A program made the position numbers and the translations under genes. A stretch of 64,000 nucleotides of DNA from an uncultured Lachnospiraceae bacterium (GTDB lineage: Bacteria; Bacillota; Clostridia; Lachnospirales; Lachnospiraceae), in contig CAJUMV010000012.1 of assembly GCA_910587715.1 (NCBI GenBank), forward strand, positions 23,045-87,044, written 5' to 3'. Positions 53,499-62,081 of this stretch are shown here, piece after piece. The notes beneath the pieces are model-generated. The model ran no database searches. It saw only the letters and a program-made list of their open reading frames with translations, and was not told the origin of the DNA. Every line of letters begins with the position of its first letter. Positions within the stretch are counted from its first letter, which is position 1.

Positions 53499-54439
53499 AG
53501 GATGCCCTCATAATCGAAAGCGGGAATAAAACTTTCCGAGGCGGTGTCCCCTTCCTGAATAAAGCCGTTTTCCATGCCGATTCGTATGGCGAAGTCTACG
53601 ATTTTTTCGTACTCTTTTCCGGATACCTGGCGGTTCAGGGTGGGGATGCCCGCAACCTGTGAAAGCGGCGTATATTGATTCATAATACTGACATATATGT
53701 CGTTTCCAAATGTTTCATGGAGATAGCGGAGAATCTGTCGGCTGTCTTTGCCGCAGCCGGGTAAAAGCAGGTGACGGACGATTACGCCTTTTTGCATCAG
53801 GGAATCCTCTCCGTCCGCAAAGACGGGGGCACCGACTTGACGAACCATCTCCGCGATGGCGGCGGAAGCCGTTTCAAAGTAATCGGCGGCATGGGAATAG
53901 CTTTCGCTAAGAGACGCGTCGCGGTATTTAAAATCGGGCAGATAAATATCAATGAATCCCTCCAGCATACGGAGTGTTTCCGGCTTTTCGTAGGCGGAGG
54001 TATTATAAATAACAGGGAGCGAAAGTCCCTGCTTTTTTGCTGCTTTCAATGCGGTTATGATTTGGGGGACAAAATGGGTGGGCGTGACGAGATTGATGTT
54101 GTGCGCGCCCTGTTCCTGCAATTCCAGAAAAATTTCGGACAGGCGTGCCGCGGTGATTTCTCGTCCGGTATGACCCTGCGCGATTTCATGGTTCTGGCAG
54201 TATACGCAGCGCAGATTGCAGCCGCTGAAAAAAACGGCGCCGGAACCGTTCGTGCCGGACAGACAGGGTTCTTCCCAGAAGTGGAGCGCGGCTCTCGCGG
54301 CAGTTAATCTCGCAGTCTGTCCGCAGTAACCGGTTTCTCCGGCGTTTCTGTTAACATGGCATTCTCTCGGGCAGAGCGTACAGTCTGACAGCTCCTGCCA
54401 CACTTCCTTTTCATAAATATTCTGAGCGTTGTCTTTCAT
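53474..54439 (-). CDS. Radical SAM protein of the PflA-like group
   Basis: A 321-residue radical SAM enzyme. It has the CxxxCxxC cluster motif in FFSGCNLRCVYCQNHE near residues 71-86. An N-terminal cysteine set (CTLCPRECHVNRNAGETGYCG) resembles the extra cluster or zinc region of PflA-like paralogues. VTPTHFVPQI and PVIYNTSAYE are typical of this subgroup. It transfers an electron to S-adenosylmethionine to make a 5'-deoxyadenosyl radical; the substrate is not known, and no glycyl-radical enzyme lies in the window, which argues against a dedicated activase. Confidence 0.85.
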   Translation of the reverse strand: MKDNAQNIYEKEVWQELSDCTLCPRECHVNRNAGETGYCGQTARLTAARAALHFWEEPCLSGTNGSGAVFFSGCNLRCVYCQNHEIAQGHTGREITAARLSEIFLELQEQGAHNINLVTPTHFVPQIITALKAAKKQGLSLPVIYNTSAYEKPETLRMLEGFIDIYLPDFKYRDASLSESYSHAADYFETASAAIAEMVRQVGAPVFADGEDSLMQKGVIVRHLLLPGCGKDSRQILRYLHETFGNDIYVSIMNQYTPLSQVAGIPTLNRQVSGKEYEKIVDFAIRIGMENGFIQEGDTASESFIPAFDYEGILYNSTFRR

Positions 54440-54464
54440 GTCCGGTTTTCCATATGCAGGGTTG

Positions 54465-54738
54465 ACAGCATAAAACCGTGCGCTTTATGTCGAATCGTAA
54501 CCCATGTACGTTACCTTTACAGTTAACTCCGCCAGGCACCCTCACGGCACATGAAAGGTTCCACTTAGTGCTGCTGTGTTCCCACCCTGACACGGTTCAT
54601 GGATTCTCATTGCGTAAGACCCAAACTTCAACGCCACTTATAAAGGGCAGCTACGCAGACGCAGACCCTCGATAAAGCATCACCCCCACTAGAGCGGATT
54701 GTGGGTACAGGGCACCGCTAACGCCCCGGCTGCACGGT
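54465..54738 (-). ncRNA. ffs: Signal recognition particle RNA, large clostridial/Bacillus type
   Basis: On the minus strand the core TCAGG-GTG-GGAA-CACAGCAGC (around 54580-54600) matches the invariant Ffh-binding loop of SRP RNA. The 5' part GCGGTGCCCTGTACCC fits the Alu domain of the long form. The length of about 270 bases is right for Gram-positive SRP RNA. A promoter lies just upstream. It directs Ffh and nascent membrane proteins to the translocon. End points are approximate. Confidence 0.88.
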
Positions 54739-54744
54739 TTAATC

Positions 54745-54773
54745 AGTATACTGTGTTTTTGAGAGTTTGTCAA
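54745..54773 (-). promoter_or_regulatory. Promoter of the SRP RNA gene
   Basis: On the minus strand TTGACA (54773-54768), 17-base spacer, TATACT (54750-54745), just before the RNA start: consensus-like, as expected for a stable RNA. Confidence 0.85.
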
Positions 54774-54778
54774 CTTGA

Positions 54779-54813
54779 CAAAAAAAGACCGGAGTCGAAA
54801 CTCCAGCCTTTTT
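54779..54813 (-). terminator. Terminator downstream of tRNA-Ser
   Basis: On the minus strand, an AAAAAGGC start leads to the CTGGAG-TTTCGA-CTCCGG hairpin, ending in GTC and six T. It lies between the tRNA and the SRP RNA promoter. Confidence 0.85.
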
Positions 54814-54816
54814 AGC

Positions 54817-54901
54817 GGAGACGGAGGGATTCGAACCCTCGTGCCCCGGAGGGCTAACGCATTTCGAGTGCGCCCCGTTATGACCACTTCGATACGTCTC
54901 C
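54817..54901 (-). tRNA. tRNA-Ser (anticodon CGA)
   Basis: The minus strand folds into a class II cloverleaf: acceptor GGAGACG/CGTCTCC, anticodon stem CGCA/TGCG with loop CTCGAAA (anticodon CGA), a long variable arm, and T-arm GAGGGTTCGAATCCCTC. It is 85 bases without encoded CCA. The long variable arm and the anticodon mark tRNA-Ser reading UCG. Confidence 0.95.
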
Positions 54902-55088
54902 ATACGAATTAGATTATAAGTTGAAATGAAATTCTTGTCTACTGTTTTTTCATATTTTCTTAGGATATTTTCTTAGGATAATTCTTTTTTGTGTCCTGAA
55001 TATGGTACATGTGGTACACTATAATGGTACAAAACAAATCCAACCACTACCGCAGGGAGCAATCGGCAGTTTTTGCATGGAGGACGGC

Positions 55089-55601
55089 ATGACGCAGGAT
55101 GAAAAATATATGAAAGAAGCCATCAAGCAGGCGAAAAAGGCATATGCGCTCGGGGAGGTGCCGATTGGCTGCGTAATCGTATATCAGGACAAGATTATCG
55201 GCAGGGGGTATAACCGCCGCAACACGGACAGAAATACGCTGGCTCATGCGGAGATTACCGCGATTAATAAAGCGAGCCGGGCGATGAAGGACTGGCGGCT
55301 TGAGGAGTGTACGCTCTATGTGACGCTGGAGCCTTGTCAGATGTGCGCGGGGGCGATCGTGCAGGCGAGGGTGACGGAGACGGTGATCGGCGCGATGAAT
55401 CCCAAGGCGGGCTGCGGCGGTTCGATTTTAAATATTCTGGAAATGCAGGAGTTTAACCATCAGGTGATTGTGCGCCGGGGCGTTTTGGAGGAGGAATGTC
55501 AGGCGCTCTTAAAGAATTTTTTTCAGGAGCTGCGGGTGAGAAACAAAATTGAAAAGCAGCAGCGGAGGGAAATGCAGACGAATGTGAACGAAACACCTTG
55601 A
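55089..55601 (+). CDS. tadA: tRNA-specific adenosine deaminase
   Basis: Converts A34 to inosine in the anticodon of tRNA-Arg(ACG). The 170-residue deaminase has the zinc site: His and catalytic Glu in LAHAEIT (about residues 58-64) and EPCQMCAGAI for the two cysteines. The C-terminal NFFQELR is typical of TadA. ATG 55089 has GGAGG five bases upstream; ATG 55077 overlaps that site. Neighbours tRNA-Ser, SRP RNA, dnaX, ybaB and recR recall the conserved order seen in Bacillus. Confidence 0.94.
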   Translation: MTQDEKYMKEAIKQAKKAYALGEVPIGCVIVYQDKIIGRGYNRRNTDRNTLAHAEITAINKASRAMKDWRLEECTLYVTLEPCQMCAGAIVQARVTETVIGAMNPKAGCGGSILNILEMQEFNHQVIVRRGVLEEECQALLKNFFQELRVRNKIEKQQRREMQTNVNETP

Positions 55602-55699
55602 CCGGATTTTCCGCATTTACTATAATTATCTTAGCGTGGATAAATTGCAATGGCAACAGATTAAAAATAAAAAATGTGGGAAGATAAGGAGGAATCGTA

Positions 55700-56773
55700 A
55701 TGAAGAGAATCGGAATGTTGACTAGCGGCGGGGATTGTCAGGCGCTGAACGCGGCTATGAGAGGTGTGGTGAAGTGTCTCTCCTGCAGCAGTGAGGATGT
55801 GGAAATTTATGGTTTCCTTGACGGTTATAAGGGAATGATTTACGGGGATTTCCGTATTTTGACAGGGCACGACTTTGCCGGTATTCTGACGAAGGGCGGC
55901 ACCATTCTCGGCAGCTCCAGAACGCCCTTTAAGCTGATGCGTGAGCCGGATGAAAACGGATTAGATAAAGTGGAGGCGATGAAGCAGAATTACTATAAGC
56001 TGAAACTGGACTGCATGGTGATTTTGGGCGGTAATGGCACGCACAAGACGGCGAATATGCTCCGCGAGGAGGGGCTGAATGTCATCACTCTGCCTAAGAC
56101 CATTGACAACGATCTGTGGGGAACGGATATGACCTTTGGTTTCCAGAGCGCGGTAAACATTGCCACGGACTGCATTGACTGTATTCATACCACGGCGTCT
56201 TCCCATGGGCGTATCTTTATTGTGGAGGTTATGGGGCATAAGGTAGGCTGGCTGACCCTGAACGCCGGTATTGCGGGCGGTGCGGATATCATTCTGATTC
56301 CCGAGATTCCTTACGATATCGACAGTGTAGTTAAGGCGATTGACGGTCGCAGGCAGAGGGGGTCTCGTTTCACCATTATGGCGGTGGCGGAGGGTGCGAT
56401 TTCCAAAGAGGACGCAAAGCTTTCCAAGAAAGAATATAAAGAAAAGATGAAGGATTATCCGTATCCTTCCGTTTCTTATGAAATCGCGGATAAAATTATG
56501 AAAAAGACGGGCATGGATGTGCGTGTTACGGTTCCGGGTCACACGCAGCGCGGCGGAAGTCCGTGTCCTTACGACAGAGTGTTTGCTACCAGATTGGGAG
56601 CGGAAGCCGGCAAGCTGATTTTGCAGGGTGAATACGGATTTATGGTAGGTTATAAGAACAGAGAGATCGTGCGAGTGCCGCTTGAGGAAGTGGCGGGCAA
56701 GCTGAAAATGGTATCACCTGATGCCACCATTGTTCAGGAGGCAAAGATGGTGGGTATCAGTTTCGGAGATTAA
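55700..56773 (+). CDS. 6-phosphofructokinase, PfkA family
   Basis: Phosphorylates fructose-6-phosphate in glycolysis. The 357-residue protein has TSGGDCQALNAAMRG, GGTILGSSRTP, the catalytic TIDND segment, VEVMG and HTQRGGSPCPYDR. Two positions differ from E. coli PfkA: GGDGS becomes GGNGT (Asp103 to Asn) and GTIDND becomes KTIDND (Gly124 to Lys). Gly104 with Lys124 is known from an ATP-using actinobacterial clade, whereas PPi enzymes have Asp104, so ATP use is likely but not certain. It lies three bases before dnaX. Confidence 0.9.
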   Translation: MKRIGMLTSGGDCQALNAAMRGVVKCLSCSSEDVEIYGFLDGYKGMIYGDFRILTGHDFAGILTKGGTILGSSRTPFKLMREPDENGLDKVEAMKQNYYKLKLDCMVILGGNGTHKTANMLREEGLNVITLPKTIDNDLWGTDMTFGFQSAVNIATDCIDCIHTTASSHGRIFIVEVMGHKVGWLTLNAGIAGGADIILIPEIPYDIDSVVKAIDGRRQRGSRFTIMAVAEGAISKEDAKLSKKEYKEKMKDYPYPSVSYEIADKIMKKTGMDVRVTVPGHTQRGGSPCPYDRVFATRLGAEAGKLILQGEYGFMVGYKNREIVRVPLEEVAGKLKMVSPDATIVQEAKMVGISFGD

Positions 56774-56776
56774 TTT

Positions 56777-58336
56777 ATGTCATATACAGCGCTGTATCGT
56801 AAGTTCCGCCCGGGCTGTTTTGAAGATGTCAAGGGACAGGAGCACATAGTGACCACTCTGCAGAACCAGATTAAGGCGGACCGTATCGGTCATGCGTATC
56901 TGTTTTGCGGAACGAGAGGTACGGGTAAGACTTCCATAGCGAAAATATTTGCGCGAGCGGTGAACTGCGAGCATCCCATGAAAGGGAGTCCCTGCGGGGA
57001 ATGCGCAAGCTGTAAGGCGATTGCGGCGGGCGTCAGTATGAACGTGATTGAGATTGACGCCGCTTCCAATAATGGCGTGGACAATATCCGCGAGATTGTG
57101 GAGGAGGTGTCCTACTCTCCGGCGGAGGGGCGGTTTAAGGTGTATATCATCGACGAGGTGCACATGCTCTCCATCGGCGCCTTTAACGCCTTGTTAAAGA
57201 CGCTGGAAGAACCGCCCTCCTATGTGATTTTTATTCTGGCGACCACCGAGGTGCATAAGATACCGATTACCATTCTCTCCCGCTGCCAGCGGTATGATTT
57301 CCGCAGGATTTCGATTGAGACGATTGCAGCGAGACTGCGGGAGCTGATGGAAAAAGAGCAGGTACAGGTGGAGGAGAAGGCGCTCCGTTATATTGCCAAG
57401 ACCGCGGACGGCTCCATGCGCGACGCGTTGAGTTTGTTAGATCAGTGTATTGCCTTTCATTTCGGGCAGGAGCTGACTTATGATAAGGCGCTTGACGTAT
57501 TGGGGGCAGTGGATACGGAGGTATTCAGCAGGCTTCTTCGCCATGTGATTGGACGGGAAGTGACCGGCTGCATCGGACTTTTGGAAGAAATCGTTATGCA
57601 GGGCAGGGAGCTTTCGCAATTTGTAACGGATTTTACATGGTATTTAAGAAATCTTCTTCTGCTGCAGTCCTCTGATGATATTGAAGATGTCATAGACGTG
57701 TCTTCTGATAATCTGCGTCGCTTGAAGGAAGAAGCGGGGATGCTCGAGACGGAGACACTGATGCGTTATATTCGCATTTTTTCAGAACTGTCGGGACAAA
57801 TTAAGTATGCGCCGCAAAAGAGAATATTGATTGAGATTGCTCTGATTAAACTTTGCAGACCCGATATGGAGCGGGATATCGGCTCCGTGGCGGAACGGGT
57901 CAGAGTGATAGAGGAACAGTTGGAAAACGGCGTTGTGGCTGTGGCGGCAGCGGGAGCTGTGGAAAGCGTTTCGACGCCTGTTCCGGTCAAGGAACGTCCG
58001 CCGCTGCCGAAGGCGATTCCAGAAGATGTGCAGGCGGCGGTAGAACGTTGGCAGGATATTGTGGCGGGTGCGGGTATGCCTATGAAGCAGTATCTGAAGG
58101 AGGCGCGCTTAAGTCTGGGCGGGGACAGCAGGTTGTTAATAGTCGTGGAAGACGGTCTTGCTTCCGATTATTTTCTGCGGCAGGAGGGGCATAAAGAACT
58201 GCTTGAGCAGATGTTAGCGGACATGACGGGGCGGGAGATTGACGTGACGGTACAGACGGTGCCGGACAGGGAAACTTTTGAGCAGAGCTATGTGGATTTG
58301 TCACAGCTAATCCATATGGAAATAGAGGAAGAATAG
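56777..58336 (+). CDS. dnaX: DNA polymerase III subunit gamma/tau
   Basis: The clamp-loader ATPase of the replisome, 519 residues. It shows Walker A GTRGTGKTSIAK near residue 45, a four-Cys zinc module (CEHPMKGSPCGECASC), Walker B IIDEVHML near residue 123 and the SRC motif in LSRCQRYDF. The region beyond about 370 is variable and shorter than E. coli tau. Only GGAG within the end of the phosphofructokinase gene serves as ribosome site, so translation is probably coupled. Confidence 0.96.
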   Translation: MSYTALYRKFRPGCFEDVKGQEHIVTTLQNQIKADRIGHAYLFCGTRGTGKTSIAKIFARAVNCEHPMKGSPCGECASCKAIAAGVSMNVIEIDAASNNGVDNIREIVEEVSYSPAEGRFKVYIIDEVHMLSIGAFNALLKTLEEPPSYVIFILATTEVHKIPITILSRCQRYDFRRISIETIAARLRELMEKEQVQVEEKALRYIAKTADGSMRDALSLLDQCIAFHFGQELTYDKALDVLGAVDTEVFSRLLRHVIGREVTGCIGLLEEIVMQGRELSQFVTDFTWYLRNLLLLQSSDDIEDVIDVSSDNLRRLKEEAGMLETETLMRYIRIFSELSGQIKYAPQKRILIEIALIKLCRPDMERDIGSVAERVRVIEEQLENGVVAVAAAGAVESVSTPVPVKERPPLPKAIPEDVQAAVERWQDIVAGAGMPMKQYLKEARLSLGGDSRLLIVVEDGLASDYFLRQEGHKELLEQMLADMTGREIDVTVQTVPDRETFEQSYVDLSQLIHMEIEEE

Positions 58337-58354
58337 GAAAGGAAAATAGGGAAA

Positions 58355-58708
58355 ATGGCGAAACGGGGCGGATTTCCGGGCGGTGGTATGCCTGGCAATA
58401 TGAATAATCTGATGAAGCAGGCACAGAGAATGCAGCGTCAGATGGAGGAGAGCCAGAAAGAGCTGGAAACGAAGGAGTTTACGGCAAAGGCAGGCGGCGG
58501 CGCGGTGGAGGTTACCGTGACGGGCAAGCGTGAGGTGACGAAGGTGAAGCTTTCCGAAGAGGTAGTGGATCCGGATGACATTGAAATGCTGGAGGATTTG
58601 GTGATGGCGGCGGCAAATGAAGCGCTGCGCATGGCGGAGGATGCAAACGCCGAAGTCATGAACAAGATGACCGGAGGGTTAGGATTGGGCGGAGGTCTGC
58701 CGTTCTAA
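58355..58708 (+). CDS. YbaB/EbfC nucleoid-associated protein
   Basis: A 117-residue DNA-binding protein of the YbaB family, with an N-terminal Gly/Met-rich start, helical NNLMKQAQRMQRQMEESQKE and the core AGGGAVEVTVTGKREVTKVKL, then EDLVMAAANEAL. It forms tweezers-like dimers that bind DNA. The dnaX-ybaB-recR order is widely conserved and supports the call. Confidence 0.95.
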   Translation: MAKRGGFPGGGMPGNMNNLMKQAQRMQRQMEESQKELETKEFTAKAGGGAVEVTVTGKREVTKVKLSEEVVDPDDIEMLEDLVMAAANEALRMAEDANAEVMNKMTGGLGLGGGLPF

Positions 58709-58775
58709 CTGTTCATGGAGACGATTCGGTATTAGGAAAAAGAAATGCTTGACGAAAGGCTGAGATTTTTCTGAC

Positions 58776-59372
58776 ATGGAACTTTACAGCGGACATATCA
58801 ATAAACTGATAGAAGAGCTGGCGGCTTTGCCGGGGATTGGACATAAGTCGGCGCAGCGTCTTGCATTTCACCTGATTAATATGCCGCAGTCGCGGGTGGA
58901 GCGTCTTGCCAAAACAATCGTGGAAGCGAAGGAAAATGTCCGTTATTGTCAGGAGTGTTTTACACTGACGGATAAGGACATTTGTCCGGTCTGCGCAAAC
59001 GCGAACAGGGACCATGGGCTTATTATGGTGGTGGAGAATGCCAGAGACTTGGCGGCATATGAAAAGACGGGTAAATATACGGGCGTTTATCATGTGCTGC
59101 ACGGCGCGATTTCTCCCATGCTGGGAATCGGACCGGGGGATATTAAGCTCAAGGAATTGATGAAGCGGCTGGAGGGCGACGTCACGGAGGTGATTATCGC
59201 TACGAATTCCAGTCTCGAGGGCGAGACCACGGCGATGTACATCAGCAAGCTGATTAAACCAACGGGAATTAAGGTGACGCGGATAGCCAGCGGCGTGCCG
59301 GTGGGAGGAGATCTGGAATATATCGATGAGGTGACGCTTTTGCGGGCGCTGGAGGGCAGGGTGGAATTGTGA
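58776..59372 (+). CDS. recR: Recombination protein RecR
   Basis: A 198-residue partner of RecF/RecO in loading RecA at gaps. It has an N-terminal helix-hairpin-helix (LAALPGIGHKSAQRLAFHL), a four-Cys zinc finger (CQECFTLTDKDICPVC) near residue 54, and a Toprim domain beginning LIMVVENARDLAAYE. Length and order match the family. It is the last gene of the conserved dnaX cluster. Confidence 0.96.
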   Translation: MELYSGHINKLIEELAALPGIGHKSAQRLAFHLINMPQSRVERLAKTIVEAKENVRYCQECFTLTDKDICPVCANANRDHGLIMVVENARDLAAYEKTGKYTGVYHVLHGAISPMLGIGPGDIKLKELMKRLEGDVTEVIIATNSSLEGETTAMYISKLIKPTGIKVTRIASGVPVGGDLEYIDEVTLLRALEGRVEL

Positions 59373-59416
59373 CAGTAGTCGGAAATGAAATACAAATGTA
59401 AGGAGGGTATCGGGAA

Positions 59417-60457
59417 GTGGGGATTGGAAAAGAGAAATTCGGAACGATGAAAACGGGGGAAGATATTTATCTGTTTACCCTTGAGAACAAAAATGGCATG
59501 AAGGCAAAGATTACGAATTTCGGCGCGGCGGTTGTGGCTCTTTGGGTGCCGGATAAAAACGGAGAGCTTGCGGATGTGGTTCTAGGTTTTGACAAAGCTG
59601 AGGATTATTTTTCTAATCCCAGCTTTATGGGCGTGACCATAGGACCGAATGCAAACCGTGTCGGCGGGGCGGCTTTTACGTTGAACGGAAAAGAGTATCA
59701 TCTGTCTGTGAATGACGGAGTAAACAATCTTCACAGCGATATGGACGGCGGTTATCATAAAGGGCTTTGGACGGCGGAGGAAGCCGGTGACAGCCTGAAG
59801 CTTACGATTGAGGGTAAGGACGGCGCTCTGGGTTTTCCGGGGAATAAGAAGGTTACTATGATTTACACCCTCACGGATAACAATGAGCTGAAGCTTAAAT
59901 ATCATGCGACTTCCGATAGGGAAACGCTGCTCAATCTGACAAACCATACCTATTTCAATCTGGCGGGGCATGACTCCGGCAGCATAGAGGGACAGTTCCT
60001 GCGGTTGTATGCTTCTCACTTTACACCGGTGCTTCCGGGAGCCATTCCTACGGGAGAGATTGAGCCGGTGGCAGGTACGCCTTTGGACTTTACCAAGATG
60101 AAGGAAATCGGCAGGGAAATCGGTACGGATTATGAACAGCTTAAATTGGTGAAGGGTTATGATCATAACTTTGTGATTGACGGCGCTGACGGCACAATGC
60201 GGCAGGCTGCGGAGGCGGAGGATGTAAAGAGCGGACGCAGGATGAAAGTGTTTACCAATCTGCCCGGGGTGCAGTTCTATGCCGGAAATTGTATTGACGA
60301 ACAGATTGGAAAGGGCGGCGTGTGTTATACGATCCGCACGGGATTTTGTCTGGAAACCCATTATTTTCCGGATAACATTCATCATCCCAATTTCCCACAG
60401 GCTGTATTCGGACCGGGTAAGGACTATGAAGCGGAGACGATATATCAGTTTGTATAA
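59417..60457 (+). CDS. Aldose 1-epimerase (galactose mutarotase type)
   Basis: Interconverts alpha and beta anomers of aldoses. The 346-residue beta-sandwich protein has IGPNANRVGGAAF, NNLHSDMDGG with the first His region, LTNHTYFNLAGH with the catalytic His, and a late ETHYFPDNIHHPNFP. GTG 59417 lies about ten bases after AAGGAGGG. Galactose or arabinose may be the substrate; no other galactose gene is nearby, so the symbol is left open. Confidence 0.92.
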   Translation: MGIGKEKFGTMKTGEDIYLFTLENKNGMKAKITNFGAAVVALWVPDKNGELADVVLGFDKAEDYFSNPSFMGVTIGPNANRVGGAAFTLNGKEYHLSVNDGVNNLHSDMDGGYHKGLWTAEEAGDSLKLTIEGKDGALGFPGNKKVTMIYTLTDNNELKLKYHATSDRETLLNLTNHTYFNLAGHDSGSIEGQFLRLYASHFTPVLPGAIPTGEIEPVAGTPLDFTKMKEIGREIGTDYEQLKLVKGYDHNFVIDGADGTMRQAAEAEDVKSGRRMKVFTNLPGVQFYAGNCIDEQIGKGGVCYTIRTGFCLETHYFPDNIHHPNFPQAVFGPGKDYEAETIYQFV

Positions 60458-60515
60458 ATGCGGATGTATCGGTTGACTTTCGTTTCTGTATGATAAATTC
60501 TGGGTTATGAAAAAT

Positions 60516-60546
60516 GCCGTCATGTGAAATGCATGGCGGCTTTTGT
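60516..60546 (+). terminator. Terminator of the recR/epimerase transcript
   Basis: GCCGTCATG (60516-60524) pairs with CATGGCGGC (60532-60540), one wobble pair, loop of seven, followed by TTTTG. Confidence 0.8.
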
Positions 60547-60635
60547 CATCCACCGCGCCTTGCGCCATCTTTTTCGGAGAGGATGTGGTATACTCGCCAC
60601 AAAAGAGAAAGAAATAACAGGCGCAGGGGGAAGAG

Positions 60636-61817
60636 ATGGAATCCGGGTCGGAAGTTGTTGGGAAAGAGGAAAGAAAGAAAAAATATCAGATTTATGTGGA
60701 AGAATATGTCTTATCATATTTAAGGCGTGAGTCCGATTCGTTGGAGTTGTCCGAAATTTATTTTTACGGTTCCCGTCAGGAGAGCGGCAGGAAGCTGTAT
60801 GTTTACGGAGCGGGCAGGGACAGGGGGATTGCCGCTTTTGCAGAGTATGAGCCGCTTTCCGAGCTGGTGTGCCGGCTGACACAGGCGGGTCCGGTGTTTC
60901 TTGTGCGGGAACCGGACGGCGAATGCAAAACAACCGGCTTTCAGATTTTTTATGATAATAATGAAGCAATGCAGAATTATCTGCTGGAGTGGACAGGCAG
61001 TGCAGGAAAAAAGCGCTCTGCGGAAAAAATCAGCGCGCCGGAGATGCCGCCTGTGCCGACAGTATTTCCGGAAGAGAAAAAGCGTGCGCCGCATGGGGCA
61101 ATGTCTGTGCAGTTATGTTTGATTTTGGTAGTGCTGGTTGCCATTGTGATTACGTCCACCGACAGCTATGACAAGATGGAGGAACTGAACCGTTCCGCAA
61201 AAGAAGTGTTTTTTGCCATTGAAAATCAGGAAGCGGATTCCGATAAAGCGGATTTGGTAGAAGATAGAGAGATTGTGGTCGAGCGGGAGGCTGGGATGTC
61301 CCAAGATGCGGGGCGTGCTGATGAGATGTCGGATGGGCAGGAACCGGATGCAGATACTGGCAAGGCGTCGGATGACCAGGAACCGGATGCAGATACTGAC
61401 AAGGCGGCGGACAAGCATACAAAAGACGGAGATTCTGTAGTCGCAGAGGAGCAGGAGGAGGGCATATTGAGAACGGTACAGGATGATCCCGACGGTACAG
61501 ACAGTCAAGCGTCTGAGAAGGGAGACGAGCCGGAACGGACAGAGGAGACGGGTGACACATCACAGAAGGAGACGGCTTCGTCTGACACAGAAAACAAAGA
61601 AGAGGGGAAAGAGGCAGCAGAACAGAGCGAGGAGGAAAATGAGGAAGCGCTTTCCAGAAGTATAACCAGATATTACGAGGTAGAGCAGGGGGATACGCTT
61701 TATACGATAAGCCAGAAGATTTACGGGGATATTTCCCGTGTGGAAAAAATCTGTGAAGTAAACGAGATTTCCGACCCTGACAAAATCCGATCGGGGCAAA
61801 GAATAATCCTGCCATAG
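60636..61817 (+). CDS. Membrane-anchored LysM-domain protein
   Basis: A 393-residue protein. A cytoplasmic N-terminal region (about 1-150, EEYVLSYLRRESDSLELSEIYFYGSR) is followed by one transmembrane helix (about 156-176), a long acidic, disordered Asp/Glu/Gln-rich stretch with tandem QEPDADT repeats, and a C-terminal LysM domain (about 345-393, VEQGDTLYTISQKIYGD to GQRIILP). LysM binds peptidoglycan, so the protein would span from cytoplasm to wall. The cytoplasmic part is not recognised; a stress or envelope role is inferred only from layout. Confidence 0.8.
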   Translation: MESGSEVVGKEERKKKYQIYVEEYVLSYLRRESDSLELSEIYFYGSRQESGRKLYVYGAGRDRGIAAFAEYEPLSELVCRLTQAGPVFLVREPDGECKTTGFQIFYDNNEAMQNYLLEWTGSAGKKRSAEKISAPEMPPVPTVFPEEKKRAPHGAMSVQLCLILVVLVAIVITSTDSYDKMEELNRSAKEVFFAIENQEADSDKADLVEDREIVVEREAGMSQDAGRADEMSDGQEPDADTGKASDDQEPDADTDKAADKHTKDGDSVVAEEQEEGILRTVQDDPDGTDSQASEKGDEPERTEETGDTSQKETASSDTENKEEGKEAAEQSEEENEEALSRSITRYYEVEQGDTLYTISQKIYGDISRVEKICEVNEISDPDKIRSGQRIILP

Positions 61818-61931
61818 AAAAGTAGGGAAGGCTGTGGTATAATGTACGCGTTGGCAATGAGCAGTGCCAGACGGTAAGATGAAAAAAATGGCTGCTTGCA
61901 GACAATTTTGTCAGATTAGCGGATGATAGGG

Positions 61932-62066
61932 GTGCTAAGCGCCGGTGGCGCTTGTTTAGCACGGACCGAAGCGGAGCGTAGACAGCCCGCGAGCGAGGAA
62001 AACCGAAGGTTTTTCGAGCGTGCACTGCGGGGTGCATGAAGTAGTGCACTGCGGAGTGCTTAAAAT
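61932..62066 (+). repeat. Hairpin-rich dispersed element before the DUF5711-like gene
   Basis: GTGCTAAGCGCC-GGT-GGCGC...TTTAGCAC forms a strong stem (about 61932-61961). Next comes AACCGAAGG...TTTTTCGAG, shared with the element at 6632, then two copies of GTGCACTGCGG. The 264-base gap 61818-62081 holds no gene that I can support. Confidence 0.55.
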
Positions 62067-62081
62067 GTAAGGATACGACAG

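Noticed and set aside
54478..54675. 65-codon frame over the SRP RNA region
   Set aside because: The region is explained by the SRP RNA on the other strand, with its conserved loop and promoter.
61317..61410. Short tandem repeats considered as a CRISPR array
   Set aside because: The repeats encode the QEPDADT linker in frame; there are no spacers of regular length and no cas genes in the window.
61150..62049. Open frame of 299 codons on the minus strand opposite the LysM gene
   Set aside because: Pro/Ser/His-rich shadow of the acidic linker; it also crosses a hairpin repeat.
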